Origin: Cyanobium gracile PCC 6307
GTDB taxonomy: Bacteria > Cyanobacteriota > Cyanobacteriia > PCC-6307 > Cyanobiaceae
NCBI RefSeq assembly: GCF_000316515.1
Contig: NC_019675.1
Location: 3,098,001-3,162,000 of the forward strand
Direction of reading: 5' to 3'
DNA length: 64,000 nt
Position 1 is the stretch's first letter; each line of letters opens with the position of its first letter. The notes under the pieces were generated by a model. The model made no database searches. It worked only from the letters and a program-made list of their open reading frames with translations, and had not been told where the DNA came from. A program made the position numbers and the translations under genes. This document shows positions 35,819 to 45,841 of the stretch, piece by piece.

Positions 35819-36841
35819 TTGATCGAGCTCGAGCACCTCAGCAAGCGTTTCGGTGGCCGCAAGGTCACCCCCGTGCAGGCCCTCGACGACCTCTCCCTCA
35901 GCGTGCCGGCGGGTTCCCTCTACGGTCTGCTGGGGCCCAACGGCGCCGGCAAGACAACGGCCCTCCGCATCCTCTGCACCCTGCTGGCCCCCGACGCCGG
36001 CCAGGTCCGGGTGGCGGGGGTGGACGCCCTGGCCGAGCCCCGCGCCGTCCGGCGCCTGCTCGGCTATGTGGCCCAGGAGGTGGCCATCGACAAGATCCTC
36101 ACCGGCCGGGAGCTGCTCCACCTCCAGGCCGCCCTGCACCACATGGGGGTTGCCGACCGCCTGCAGCGCACCGCCGAACTGATCGAGCTGCTGGCCATGG
36201 GCGAGTGGATCGATCGCCGCTGCGGCGGCTACTCCGGCGGCATGCGCCGGCGACTCGACCTGGCGGCCGGGCTGCTGCACCGCCCCAGGGTGCTGGTGCT
36301 GGATGAGCCCACGGTGGGCCTCGACATCGAGAGCCGCGCCACCATCTGGCAGGTGCTGCGTCAGCTGCGGGACCAGGGCACCACGGTGTTGCTCAGCAGC
36401 CACTACCTTGAGGAGGTGGATGCCCTGGCCGACCGCCTGGCCATCATCGACGGGGGCCGGGTGATCGCCGAAGGCACCCCCGCCGCCCTCAAGGGCGCCC
36501 TCGGCGGCGACCGGGTAACGCTGCGGGTGCGGGAGTTCAGCGACGAGCAGGAGGCGAGCCGGGTGCGCGATCTGCTCCAGGCCTGCCGCGGTGTCCGCCA
36601 GGTGGTGGTCAACCGGGCCCAGGGCTACTCCCTCAACCTGGTGGTGGAGGACAGCGGCGTGGTGGAGACCCTGCGGCAGCAGCTGGCCGAGGCCCAGCTG
36701 CCGGTGTTCGCCCTGGCCCAGAGCCGCCCCAGTCTGGATGACGTCTACCTTCAGGCCACCGGCCGCACCCTGAGCGATGCGGAACTCTCCGTGGCCGGTC
36801 GCCGCGACCTCAAGGAGGAACGCAAGCAGTCGATGCGATGA
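35819..36841 (+). CDS. ABC exporter ATP-binding protein
   Basis: A 340-residue ATPase of the ABC-2 export group (DrrA/NatA type). Walker A is GPNGAGKTTALRIL (about residue 41), signature YSGGMRRRLDLAAGLLHRP, Walker B VLVLDEPTVGLDIESRA and H-loop LLSSHYLEEVDALADRLAI. A C-terminal extension of about 100 residues (ALGGDRVTLRVREFSDEQE) is usual for the subgroup. The start appears to be TTG 35819, immediately before IELEHLSKRFGG; no ATG or GTG fits. It is followed 19 bases later by its membrane partner. Substrate unknown. Confidence 0.93.
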   Translation: MIELEHLSKRFGGRKVTPVQALDDLSLSVPAGSLYGLLGPNGAGKTTALRILCTLLAPDAGQVRVAGVDALAEPRAVRRLLGYVAQEVAIDKILTGRELLHLQAALHHMGVADRLQRTAELIELLAMGEWIDRRCGGYSGGMRRRLDLAAGLLHRPRVLVLDEPTVGLDIESRATIWQVLRQLRDQGTTVLLSSHYLEEVDALADRLAIIDGGRVIAEGTPAALKGALGGDRVTLRVREFSDEQEASRVRDLLQACRGVRQVVVNRAQGYSLNLVVEDSGVVETLRQQLAEAQLPVFALAQSRPSLDDVYLQATGRTLSDAELSVAGRRDLKEERKQSMR

Positions 36842-36860
36842 CCCGCACCCCCCCTTCCCC

Positions 36861-37724
36861 ATGACCAGCGCCAGCCCCTCCCTCACCCCCCTGCCCGCCG
36901 CCAGCGGTGAACCCTCGGCCCTGGCCGAGATCACCCAGGAGACGTTTGCTCTCACCCGCCGCCTGTTCGTCCAGCTGGCCCGGCGACCCTCCACCCTGGT
37001 GGCGGGAGTGCTCCAGCCCCTGATCTGGCTGGTGCTGTTCGGGGCCCTGTTCGCCAACGCCCCGGAGGGTCTGCTCCCCGGCGGCATCAGTTACGGCCGC
37101 TTCCTGGGGGCCGGGGTGATCGTGTTCACGGCCTTCAGCGCCGCCCTCAATGCCGGTCTGCCGGTGATGTTCGACCGCGAGTTCGGCTTCCTCAACCGGC
37201 TGCTGGTGGCGCCCCTGCGCTCCCGCAGTTCAATCGTTTTCGCTTCGGTGCTCTACATCACCAGCCTCAGCCTGGTGCAGAGCCTGGCCATCATGGGCAC
37301 CGCCGCCCTGCTGGGCTATGGCTGGCCCGGTGGGGCGGGGCTGCTGCTGGTGCTGGTCACCCTGCTGCTGCTGGTCTTTGCCGTCACCGCCCTCAGCCTC
37401 GGGCTGGCGTTCGCCCTGCCGGGCCACATCGAGCTGATCGCGGTGATCTTCGTGGCCAACCTGCCGCTTCTGTTCGCGAGCACCGCCCTGGCGCCGATTT
37501 CCTTCATGCCCCCCTGGCTGGGCTGGCTGGCGGCCCTGAATCCCCTTACCTTCGCGATTGAACCGATCCGCGCCGCCTACGCGGGGTCCTTCCACCTCAC
37601 CGATGTGGTGCTGGTGGCTCCCTACGGATCCCTCACAGCGCTCACCTGCCTGGCCATCCTGGCGGGGCTGGCCGCCGGTCTGTTCCTGCTGATCCGCCCG
37701 ATGCTGGATCGCAAGCTCACCTGA
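36861..37724 (+). CDS. ABC-2 type transporter permease
   Basis: A 287-residue permease with six helices: LQPLIWLVLFGALFAN, FLGAGVIVFTAFSAALNAGL, LVLVTLLLLVFAVTALSLGL, HIELIAVIFVANLPLLFAST and a C-terminal LTCLAILAGLAAGLFLLIRP. The EFGFLNRLLVAPLRSRSSIV segment after helix 2 is the conserved cytoplasmic loop that couples to the ATPase in the ABC-2 family. It should form a homodimer with two copies of the preceding ATPase. The pair may export drugs, lipids or polysaccharides; neighbours give no clue. Confidence 0.92.
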   Translation: MTSASPSLTPLPAASGEPSALAEITQETFALTRRLFVQLARRPSTLVAGVLQPLIWLVLFGALFANAPEGLLPGGISYGRFLGAGVIVFTAFSAALNAGLPVMFDREFGFLNRLLVAPLRSRSSIVFASVLYITSLSLVQSLAIMGTAALLGYGWPGGAGLLLVLVTLLLLVFAVTALSLGLAFALPGHIELIAVIFVANLPLLFASTALAPISFMPPWLGWLAALNPLTFAIEPIRAAYAGSFHLTDVVLVAPYGSLTALTCLAILAGLAAGLFLLIRPMLDRKLT

Positions 37725-37735
37725 CGCCCCGCCCC

Positions 37736-38269
37736 GTGTCCCTGCCGTCCCCCCGTCCAGAGCTCTCCCATCTGCTCCTCGACGCCATCCGCCGCAGGGA
37801 TGCCGCCACCGTCGCCCGCCTCACCGGCCAGTGGGCCCACCGCCATGGGGTGACCTCCCTGGAGAGCTTCCGCACCGGCAGCGTCGTCGCCGAGGCGGGC
37901 TGGGAGGCCGGCGACTGGCTGCTGCAGCACATGGACGCGGCGATGGCCCCCGCCAGCGTGACCATGGCCGAGGCCTTCGCGGCCCTGGAAGATTCCTTTG
38001 CCGGCCCCCCGCCGCCCACTCCGATCTCGGCTGTCCCCGGCCCAGTCACGCCCATCACGGTCGTCCCCGAGGCGACCGACGCCGTCACGGACGCCATCGA
38101 GGCGAGAGTCCCCGCCCCCTCGGCGGAGGCCGAAGGAGCGGCTGGTCTGTCGGATGTCATCGCCCTGCACCCCCTGACCCCGAGCGCCTCGCCGGCCCCG
38201 GCCCCCCCCACCCTGGCCGACCTGCGCTCCTGGCTCTCCGCGGCTCCGCAGCATCGCCGCGCCAGCTGA
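37736..38269 (+). CDS. Hypothetical protein, helical N-terminus and disordered tail
   Basis: A 177-residue protein with a GTG start. Residues 1-90 are helical, with charged/hydrophobic alternation (HLLLDAIRRRDAATVARLTG, FRTGSVVAEAGWEAGDWLLQ); the rest is Pro/Ala/Thr-rich and probably disordered, ending in ADLRSWLSAAPQHRRAS. I do not recognise a family. It lies 11 bases after the ABC-2 permease gene and 11 bases before nanE, so the whole series from ctaA to nanE could be read together. Confidence 0.6.
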   Translation: MSLPSPRPELSHLLLDAIRRRDAATVARLTGQWAHRHGVTSLESFRTGSVVAEAGWEAGDWLLQHMDAAMAPASVTMAEAFAALEDSFAGPPPPTPISAVPGPVTPITVVPEATDAVTDAIEARVPAPSAEAEGAAGLSDVIALHPLTPSASPAPAPPTLADLRSWLSAAPQHRRAS

Positions 38270-38280
38270 TCCCCTACCCC

Positions 38281-38985
38281 ATGGCGTCCTCCCGTCCCCT
38301 GCCTGAACGGGCCGCCCTCGGCGGTCGCCTGATCGTCTCGGTGCAGGCCCCAGAGGGATCCCCCCTGCGCGATCCGGCCGTGATCGCGGCGATGGCGGAG
38401 GCCAGCCTGCTCCAGGGGGCCGCCGGCGTGAGGCTCGAGAGTCCGGAGCACATCGGCGCGGTGCGCCGCCGCTGCCCTGACGCCCTGATCGTCGGTCTCT
38501 GGAAGCGCACCTTCCCCGGCAGCACGGTGTACATCACCCCCGGCTGGGAGGAGATCCGTGCCGTCTGGGCGGCCGGAGCCGATGTGGTGGCCATCGATGC
38601 CACCGAGCGCCCCAGGCCCGATGGCCAGGACCTGGAGGCCCTGATCGCGCGGGCCAGTCAGGAGCTGGGCGCTCCGCTGATGGCGGATGTGGACAGCGTG
38701 GCGAACGGGCTGCGGGCGGCGGCCCTGGGCTGCCAGTGGGTGGGCACCACCCTCTACGGCTACACCGAAGCCACCGCCTCGCTGCCGCCGCCGGCCTGGG
38801 ACCTGCTGGGACCCCTGCGCCGCGAGCTGCCCGACGCGGTGGCCCTGATCTGCGAGGGGGGCATTGCCTCCAAACAGGAGGCGACCCGTGCCCTGGCCTG
38901 TGGGGCCGATGCCGTGGTGGTGGGAACGGCGATCACTGGCGTGGACCTGCAGGTGGCCGCCTATGTGAAGGCGATGGCCGGCTGA
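38281..38985 (+). CDS. nanE: N-acetylmannosamine-6-phosphate 2-epimerase
   Basis: A 234-residue (beta/alpha)8 barrel of the NanE family, interconverting ManNAc-6-P and GlcNAc-6-P. Features: LIVSVQAPEGSPL at the N-terminus, VGLWKRTFPGSTVYITP (catalytic lysine region), ADVDSVANGLRAAALGCQWV, GTTLYGYTEAT and ICEGGIASKQEATRALACGA. These are the family hallmarks. It is common in marine and freshwater picocyanobacteria without other sialic acid genes, so it probably serves amino-sugar recycling. The gene is convergent with groEL 36 bases away. Confidence 0.93.
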   Translation: MASSRPLPERAALGGRLIVSVQAPEGSPLRDPAVIAAMAEASLLQGAAGVRLESPEHIGAVRRRCPDALIVGLWKRTFPGSTVYITPGWEEIRAVWAAGADVVAIDATERPRPDGQDLEALIARASQELGAPLMADVDSVANGLRAAALGCQWVGTTLYGYTEATASLPPPAWDLLGPLRRELPDAVALICEGGIASKQEATRALACGADAVVVGTAITGVDLQVAAYVKAMAG

Positions 38986-39021
38986 GCTTCGGCTCCACCG
39001 GCCCGCGGCGGCCCCCGGGGC

Positions 39022-41076
<2,055 letters not shown>

Positions 41077-41132
41077 CTGTGACGATCCTTGGATCTGTGC
41101 AGGTCCGTTGCTTCGCCCTGGCGACACGCTGT

Positions 41133-41861
41133 TCAGGACTTGGAGGCAGCAAGGAAAACCGAGCACCCGGTTGGAAAGGACAAACCGAGACGAAGCCATG
41201 TATGTTCTATTTTCGCCATGAAAGCAAAAGTGGTCTCCACCAGTGGTGAGTAGACCATCACGTCGCTGGTTGCAGCTTTTGGCGGTAAAATCTTACGGCG
41301 GGCGATGATGAGCGGGAAGATGATCGTGTTGACGTAGCTGGCCTCGAGAGGGCGCAGACCGCAGGATCTGGCCATGCGCGTCAGTTCGCTCCTGCGATAG
41401 CGGTGTTTCGTTTCCACCTGCTCGTCATGGTATGACCACATCCAGCGGTAAGCCGCCACGTTGATCACCATCACACCGCCGGGACGCAGGACGCGAGCGA
41501 TTTCGTGCAGGGCCAGCGATCCGCCCTTGATCTGGGAGAGCACATCAGCACAGATAACGATGTCAAAACTGCAGGGGGGAAAGGGCATTTCCGTGATGGA
41601 GCCTTCAACGATTCTCGCTGATGTGCGCTCACGGGCCAGGGAGCACGCGATGGGCGAGAAGTCAAGTCCGGTCAGTGTCCAGAGGGGTTCCTGGCTGGAG
41701 AGGCAGCGGATCAGACCGCCCGTTCCGCAGCCGGCATCGAGAACGGAGGCTGGCTTGCCTCTCCACGGCCGCAGGGGAAGTAACACTCTCTGATGGAGAG
41801 CATGGAAATACCACATCCGATCCTCCGTTTCGGCAAGCTTCCTGTACTCATCGAGTTGCAT
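41133..41861 (-). CDS. SAM-dependent methyltransferase (class I)
   Basis: A 242-residue methyltransferase. Motif I is VLDAGCGTGGLIRCLS (about residues 40-55), motif II SFDIVICADVLSQIKGG and motif III RPGGVMVINVAAYRWMWSYH. The VAAYRWMWSYHDE box and later RRSELTRMARSCGL are common in methyltransferases of polysaccharide clusters. GC content is lower than in surrounding genes. It is last of the minus-strand sugar operon, 12 bases after the GtrA gene, so its substrate is likely a surface sugar. Confidence 0.88.
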   Translation of the reverse strand: MQLDEYRKLAETEDRMWYFHALHQRVLLPLRPWRGKPASVLDAGCGTGGLIRCLSSQEPLWTLTGLDFSPIACSLARERTSARIVEGSITEMPFPPCSFDIVICADVLSQIKGGSLALHEIARVLRPGGVMVINVAAYRWMWSYHDEQVETKHRYRRSELTRMARSCGLRPLEASYVNTIIFPLIIARRKILPPKAATSDVMVYSPLVETTFAFMAKIEHTWLRLGLSFPTGCSVFLAASKS

Positions 41862-41873
41862 CGGATTGGAGGC

Positions 41874-42311
41874 TTATGGAAGCGGATTAACGCGATCGAG
41901 TTTGGCTCGAGCACCCTGGTCGGAGTACAACAGGCGAGTGAGAAGAAACGAGGCAACGCTCCAAAGCAGGTAGGTGATCAGGGCGATCAGCCACTTGCCT
42001 GCCCCGGCGTGCTCCAGTGCCAAGCCGCTCAGGAATGCAAGGCCGAACCCGAGGATCTGAATCTGTACATAGCCAAGCAGAAGTCTGCCGCTGAACCTCA
42101 CACGAAAGGTGATGCGTGAATGGGAGTAGGCATTGACCAGGATGCAGATTCCTCCCGCCAGGGCAAGGCTGGAGGAGGTGCTGCCCGTGAGACTGATGAA
42201 CAAGCCATACAGCAGAAAATAGAGGGCTTCACCCAGCAACCCCACGATGCCGAAGCGCACCAGAGTGATGCGAAGAAACGGGAACCGACGCAGCCGGGAG
42301 AAGCATTTCAT
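41874..42311 (-). CDS. GtrA-family membrane protein
   Basis: A 145-residue protein with four helices: FGIVGLLGEALYFLLYGLFI, LALAGGICILVNAYSHSRIT, LLLGYVQIQILGFGLAFLSG and WLIALITYLLWSVASFLLTR. This layout is GtrA, which is thought to help flip bactoprenol-linked sugars. Start ATG 42311 shares a base with the stop of the glycosyltransferase gene (TGATG); the frame also opens further upstream, but that part is unlike the family. It pairs with the preceding GtrB-like enzyme. Confidence 0.82.
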   Translation of the reverse strand: MKCFSRLRRFPFLRITLVRFGIVGLLGEALYFLLYGLFISLTGSTSSSLALAGGICILVNAYSHSRITFRVRFSGRLLLGYVQIQILGFGLAFLSGLALEHAGAGKWLIALITYLLWSVASFLLTRLLYSDQGARAKLDRVNPLP

Positions 42312-43300
42312 CACGTTCTTGCTACCCAGTCTTGCTGCCGGTCCTGAGGTGGTTGGATGCATCCACACCACTCGATCGAGCGAATATGGGCCTGTGGTTT
42401 ACCGTAAACCGTGAGATAGACCCGTCCGACGTATTCTCCCATGACACCAAGCAGCAGACACTGGATGCCGCCGAAGAAGAGGATCGAGGAGATGACCGAG
42501 GCCCAGCCCACCACTTCCACCGTGCCGAAGATGGCGGTGATCAGAATGTAGAGGAGGCTCAGCCCACCCAGTGCTGCTGCCCCCAGGCCCACGAGGGTGG
42601 CGAAGCGGAGGGGCATCAACGAAAAGCTGGTAAGGATCACGAGCCAAAGCCGGATTAGACGGCGGAGGTTGTAGCCACTACTCCCGGCCTCTCGCGGATC
42701 ATGCCGCACATCCAGACTGCCGATTCGATTGGTGGACTGGGAAAGCAGACCATCGATGTAGACATAGGGGCTACTGTTCACGGCAATGTGCTCGCCGATG
42801 AGTCGGCTCACGCAGCGGAAACTGGACAGGTAGTAGGAATCCGGCAGATCGAGGAGGAGCCTGGCGGTGAGATTGGCGAAGCCACTGCCGGCATTCCGGA
42901 ACAGATTGTGCTTCTTGACAATGTAGTTTCCGTAGACCACATCCAGTTCCTGCAAGCGGGCATGTTCAAGCATGCGCAGGGCTTCCTCGGGAGGATTCTG
43001 TAGATCATCATCGAGGTTGATGAAATACTCTCCCTGTGCATGGCGGTAGCCGGTGAGCACGGCCTGATGTTCGCCATAGTTGCGGGTATGACGCACCACC
43101 AAAGCAGCTAATGGTGAATGGCTTAGCCTTCGCCGAAGGACCGAATAGCTGTCATCCGGGCTGCCATCATCCACGAAGATGACCTGCCATGGCTGGGGAT
43201 AATCGAGAGACTCCAGACGGGAAACGAGCGTCTCAATGGTGCTCTCGCTCCTGTAGATCGGTATGATGAGGCTGAAGGCTATACAAGGAGATGTCGACAT
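42311..43300 (-). CDS. GT2 glycosyltransferase, bactoprenol glycosyltransferase (GtrB/DPM1-like)
   Basis: A 329-residue family 2 enzyme: nucleotide site SLIIPIYRSESTIETLVSRL with VIFVDDGSPDDSY, and the DxD-type motif YFINLDDDLQNPPEEAL. Two C-terminal helices (LATLVGLGAAALGGLSLLYI and VISSILFFGGIQCLLLGVMG) followed by GEYVGRVYLTVYGKPQ are typical of GtrB-type dolichyl/undecaprenyl-phosphate transferases. It would load a sugar onto undecaprenyl phosphate for flipping by GtrA. Seven bases downstream of the DegT gene and overlapping GtrA by one base. Confidence 0.92.
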   Translation of the reverse strand: MSTSPCIAFSLIIPIYRSESTIETLVSRLESLDYPQPWQVIFVDDGSPDDSYSVLRRRLSHSPLAALVVRHTRNYGEHQAVLTGYRHAQGEYFINLDDDLQNPPEEALRMLEHARLQELDVVYGNYIVKKHNLFRNAGSGFANLTARLLLDLPDSYYLSSFRCVSRLIGEHIAVNSSPYVYIDGLLSQSTNRIGSLDVRHDPREAGSSGYNLRRLIRLWLVILTSFSLMPLRFATLVGLGAAALGGLSLLYILITAIFGTVEVVGWASVISSILFFGGIQCLLLGVMGEYVGRVYLTVYGKPQAHIRSIEWCGCIQPPQDRQQDWVART

Positions 43301-43306
43301 CGCAAG

Positions 43307-44470
43307 TTATGTGTCGCCCAGGATGGAACGTAAATGGGCGCTGATCAACATCACATCCTCTTCCTTGAGGTAGGGGTTCAAGGGAAGGGATACAACACTT
43401 GCCGCCAGATTCTCAGTGCGAGGGAGGTGATACTGCGGAGCCTCCGGTCGTTTGGCGATGTACGCGTGCTGGTGACAGGCCAACGGATAATGAACGGCGT
43501 AGGGAATGCCATCAGCGGCTCCCCTGGACAGAATGTCCTGCCGCTTTGCCGGGTCCACCTTGATGACGAAGAGGTGATAGCTATGCGACCAGTTGACACC
43601 GTCCTTCGGCAGATGGATCCCCATACGGCTGGCCCATGAACCGAGAAGCTCACGATAGTGGTTGGCGATGCGTCTTCTGGCTTGGATTCTTTCGTCCAGA
43701 TCCGAGAGTTTTCCACTGAGAATCCATGCCTGGACTTCATCGAGACGGCTGTTGATCCCGAACTGCACAGCCTCCCTTTGCTGGTCCCAGCCATACAGCC
43801 GCATGCGTCGGGCTATGGCCAGGAGGGATGGGTCCGCCCGCCTGCCGAGAACGAGCATGCCCCCATCGCCCAGGGCGGCCAGGTTCTTCGTGGGGTAGAA
43901 GCTGAAAGCGGCGAAATCCCCCCATGTGCCGATCGGATCGCTTTCGTAGAGTGTGCCCGTAGCCTGAGCACAATCCTCGATCAGGGCAAGGGCGTTGCGG
44001 TCACAGAGTTCCCTGAGGGCTCGAAGATCGCAGGCTTCTCCGTAAAGATGCACCGCGATCACGGCGCGGATTCTTGCGGAGTTTCCAGAATCGGCCAGGA
44101 GACGTTCCACCTCCCGTGGGCAGAGCACTGGACGGTCAGGTTCAACGTCGACGAAAAGGGGATTGGCACCGATCCGCAGGATTGCCGCCACCGTGGCATA
44201 GGCGGTGAAGGAGGGAACGATCACACCGTCACCGGGTTGCACGCCGGCGCAGCGCATGGCCAGTTCCAGAGCCTCGGTGCCGTTGGCCACTCCCAGGCAG
44301 TGGTCGGCCGAGAGACCTCTGCCGAGCCAGGCGGCAAAGCCTTGCTCAAAGCCACGCACACCCTCCGCGAGGATGGTCTGCCCTGAACCCACGACCCGTT
44401 CAACAGCCGCAGCCACGACCTGACGATAGTGGGCTTCCCCCGATTCTGAGGACAAGTCGACAAGGGTCAC
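43307..44470 (-). CDS. DegT/DnrJ/EryC1-family sugar aminotransferase, 5' end replaced by an insertion element
   Basis: A PLP-dependent aminotransferase of sugar-nucleotide type. The PLP lysine is in FSFYPTKNLAALGDGGMLVL, preceded by ALIEDCAQATGTLYES and CLGVANGTEALELAM. As it stands the frame starts at GTG 44470, and residues 1-13 plus most of codon 14 (MTLVDLSSESGEAH) are encoded by the left end of an IS3-type element. The native 5' end lies beyond the element at 45752-45816; removing 1,322 bases (element plus one target duplicate) restores a 389-residue frame if it starts at 45798. So the gene is split, though a nearly full-length enzyme could still be made from the element's end. It likely makes an amino sugar in the surface-polysaccharide operon. 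Confidence 0.88.
   Translation of the reverse strand: MTLVDLSSESGEAHYRQVVAAAVERVVGSGQTILAEGVRGFEQGFAAWLGRGLSADHCLGVANGTEALELAMRCAGVQPGDGVIVPSFTAYATVAAILRIGANPLFVDVEPDRPVLCPREVERLLADSGNSARIRAVIAVHLYGEACDLRALRELCDRNALALIEDCAQATGTLYESDPIGTWGDFAAFSFYPTKNLAALGDGGMLVLGRRADPSLLAIARRMRLYGWDQQREAVQFGINSRLDEVQAWILSGKLSDLDERIQARRRIANHYRELLGSWASRMGIHLPKDGVNWSHSYHLFVIKVDPAKRQDILSRGAADGIPYAVHYPLACHQHAYIAKRPEAPQYHLPRTENLAASVVSLPLNPYLKEEDVMLISAHLRSILGDT
44427..44429. repeat. Target-site duplicate (left), TAG
   Basis: TAG directly abuts the left inverted end of the element and recurs at 45749-45751. Three bases is a usual target duplication for IS3-family elements. Confidence 0.75.
44430..44454. repeat. Left terminal inverted repeat of the IS element
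   Basis: Begins TGGGCTTCCCCCGATT and ends GAGGACA; it matches the reverse complement of 45724-45748 at 21 of 25 positions. The same bases also encode residues 6-14 of the altered aminotransferase N-terminus on the minus strand. Confidence 0.9.
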
Positions 44471-44495
44471 GCCATGACCACCAGACTGTCCATCG

Positions 44496-44825
44496 ATGAC
44501 CAACCCAACCAAGACTCGGCGCCGATTCACGGCGCAGCAGAAGGTGGAGGCCGTGGAGCTCTGCCTGCAGGAGGGCCTCTCCTGCAATGCCGTGGCCCAG
44601 CGGCTTGGCCTTCCCTCCAGCAGCCTCGCTCGCTGGGTGAGGCAGGCCCGCATGGATCGCGGCCAGGCCGGACCCAGGGACCAGGGCCTGCTCAGCAGTG
44701 AGGAGCGCGCTGAACTCAGCCGGCTCCGCAAGGAGAACCGCGAGCTCAGGAGGGAGAAGGATTTTTTCAGGCTGGCGGCAGCGCACTTTGCCAAGGAGCA
44801 GCTGCCGCCGAGAGGTTTCGCCTGA
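44496..44825 (+). CDS. IS3-family transposase OrfA
   Basis: A 109-residue protein with an N-terminal helix-turn-helix of the IS3/IS911 OrfA type (RRRFTAQQKVEAVELCLQEG, then LSCNAVAQRLGLPSSSLARW) and a C-terminal leucine-zipper helix (ELSRLRKENRELRREKDFF) for dimerisation. It binds the element's ends and, after a -1 frameshift at 44762-44768, becomes part of the OrfAB transposase. Complete, with normal ATG start. Confidence 0.92.
   Translation: MTNPTKTRRRFTAQQKVEAVELCLQEGLSCNAVAQRLGLPSSSLARWVRQARMDRGQAGPRDQGLLSSEERAELSRLRKENRELRREKDFFRLAAAHFAKEQLPPRGFA
44762..44768 (+). promoter_or_regulatory. Programmed -1 frameshift site T TTT TTC
   Basis: The orfA codons GAT TTT TTC form a T-TTT-TTC slippery heptamer. 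A -1 slip here continues as CAG GCT GGC without a stop through to the conserved orfB sequence. IS3-family elements normally make OrfAB this way. A downstream stimulatory structure was not worked out. Confidence 0.6.
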
Positions 44826-45719
44826 TCGACCAGCTCGCTGATCAGCATTCCATCTCCTGGCTGTGCCGGCAACTGGGCGTGGCCCGCAGTGGGTTCTACG
44901 CCTGGCGGCAGCGGCACGAGGCGCCGGGAAAGCGAGCGGCTGAAAACGCCCGACTCACCGCTGAGATCCAGGCGGTGTTCGGCGAGCACCGGGGCTTCTA
45001 CGGCTCGCCTCGGATCCACCAGGAACTGCGCGCAGCCGCCCACCCGGGGGGACGCCACCCGTGTCGCTCGGCTCATGCGTCGTGCCGATCTGCGGGCCAG
45101 GACCCGAAAGGCGTTCCGGCCCTGCAGCAGGGCCAGCAGCGGAGCCGCTGGGGTGGCGGAGAACCTGCTGCAGCAGGACTTCCAGCCCCCGGCCCCGAAC
45201 CGCTGCTGGGCCGGCGACATCACCTACATCCGCACCAGCGCCGGCTGGCGATACCTGGCGGTGTGGATCGATCTGTTCAGTCGCCGTGTGGTGGGTTGGA
45301 CGCTGAATCAACGCATGGATGCCGCCCTGGTGATCGAGGCCCTCAACCGGGCCCTCGGCCACCGGCAGGTGGAGCCGGAGCAGCTGCTGATCCACACGGA
45401 TCAGGGCAGCCAGTACCGGGCCAGCGACTACCGCGACCGGCTGGCCAAACACGGGATCCTCTGCAGCATGTCCGCCAAGGGATGCTGCTGGGACAACGCG
45501 GTGGTGGAGAGCTTCTTCTCCACCCTCAAATTGGAACTGGACCTCGATGACGATCGGGCAGTCCTAATTTCACCGCAGCAGCTGCAGCGCGATCTGGCCT
45601 TCTGGATCGAGGGCTACTACAACCGCGAGCGCCGCCATTCAACGGTCGGTTACCTGAGCCCGATCGACTACGAGCAGCGGTTCATCGCTGCATCTACACT
45701 CACCTTTGTGACCCCCTGA
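44768..45719 (+). pseudogene. IS3-family transposase OrfB with a frame break
   Basis: The catalytic half of the transposase. The N-terminal part reads DQHSISWLCRQLGVARSGFY and RGFYGSPRIHQELR in one frame, then at six G residues (45046-45051) the homologous sequence jumps to another: ARLMRRADLRARTRKAFRP. Beyond it the DDE residues are intact (CWAGDITYIRTSAGWRYLAV, LLIHTDQGSQY, WDNAVVESFFSTLK), and the tail YYNRERRHSTVGYLSP is typical. With five G residues the protein would be continuous. Either this copy is dead or the base count is an error. Confidence 0.85.
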
Positions 45720-45723
45720 TCGC

Positions 45724-45748
45724 TGTCCACGAAATCGGGGGAACCCCA
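45724..45748. repeat. Right terminal inverted repeat of the IS element
   Basis: Starts TGTCCACGAAATC and ends GAACCCCA; the reverse complement pairs with the left end at 21 of 25 positions. It begins five bases after the orfB stop codon. Confidence 0.9.
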
Positions 45749-45751
45749 TAG
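45749..45751. repeat. Target-site duplicate (right), TAG
   Basis: TAG following the right end, identical to the three bases before the left end at 44427. Confidence 0.75.
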
Positions 45752-45816
45752 TGATGGCTGTCCATCAGCGGGAAATTGCAGCGTTCCCGCAGTGTCATGG
45801 TTGCAACTGAGTTCAT
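45752..45816 (-). pseudogene. Detached 5' end of the DegT aminotransferase gene
   Basis: Read on the minus strand, this segment encodes MTLRERCNFPLMDSHH (from ATG 45798; an in-frame ATG at 45816 adds MNSVAT), and joins exactly in frame with YRQVVAAAVERVV of the aminotransferase once the element is removed. PLMD lies where DegT-family enzymes have their conserved P-x-x-D. It begins about 26 bases after the epimerase gene, as expected for the next operon member. Confidence 0.8.
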
Positions 45817-45841
45817 GGACGGGGGAGTCGAGGAGACAACA

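Larger units (their letters stand above)
44430..45748 (+). mobile_element. IS3-family insertion sequence, 1,319 bp
   Basis: Boundaries come from 25-base imperfect terminal inverted repeats (44430-44454 and 45724-45748, 21 of 25 positions paired), beginning TGGG and ending CCCA, with a TAG duplication on each side. The interior has the IS3 plan: orfA with helix-turn-helix, orfB with a DDE integrase core in the -1 frame, orfA start about 65 bases from the left end and orfB stop 29 bases from the right end. orfB carries a further frame break, so this copy may not be autonomous. It interrupts the DegT aminotransferase gene. Confidence 0.92.

Noticed and set aside
43307-45223. Single 638-residue minus-strand frame through the DegT gene and the IS element
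   Set aside because: Beyond 44470 it is antisense to the transposase and has no aminotransferase character; the gene starts at 44470 or, before insertion, at 45798-45816.
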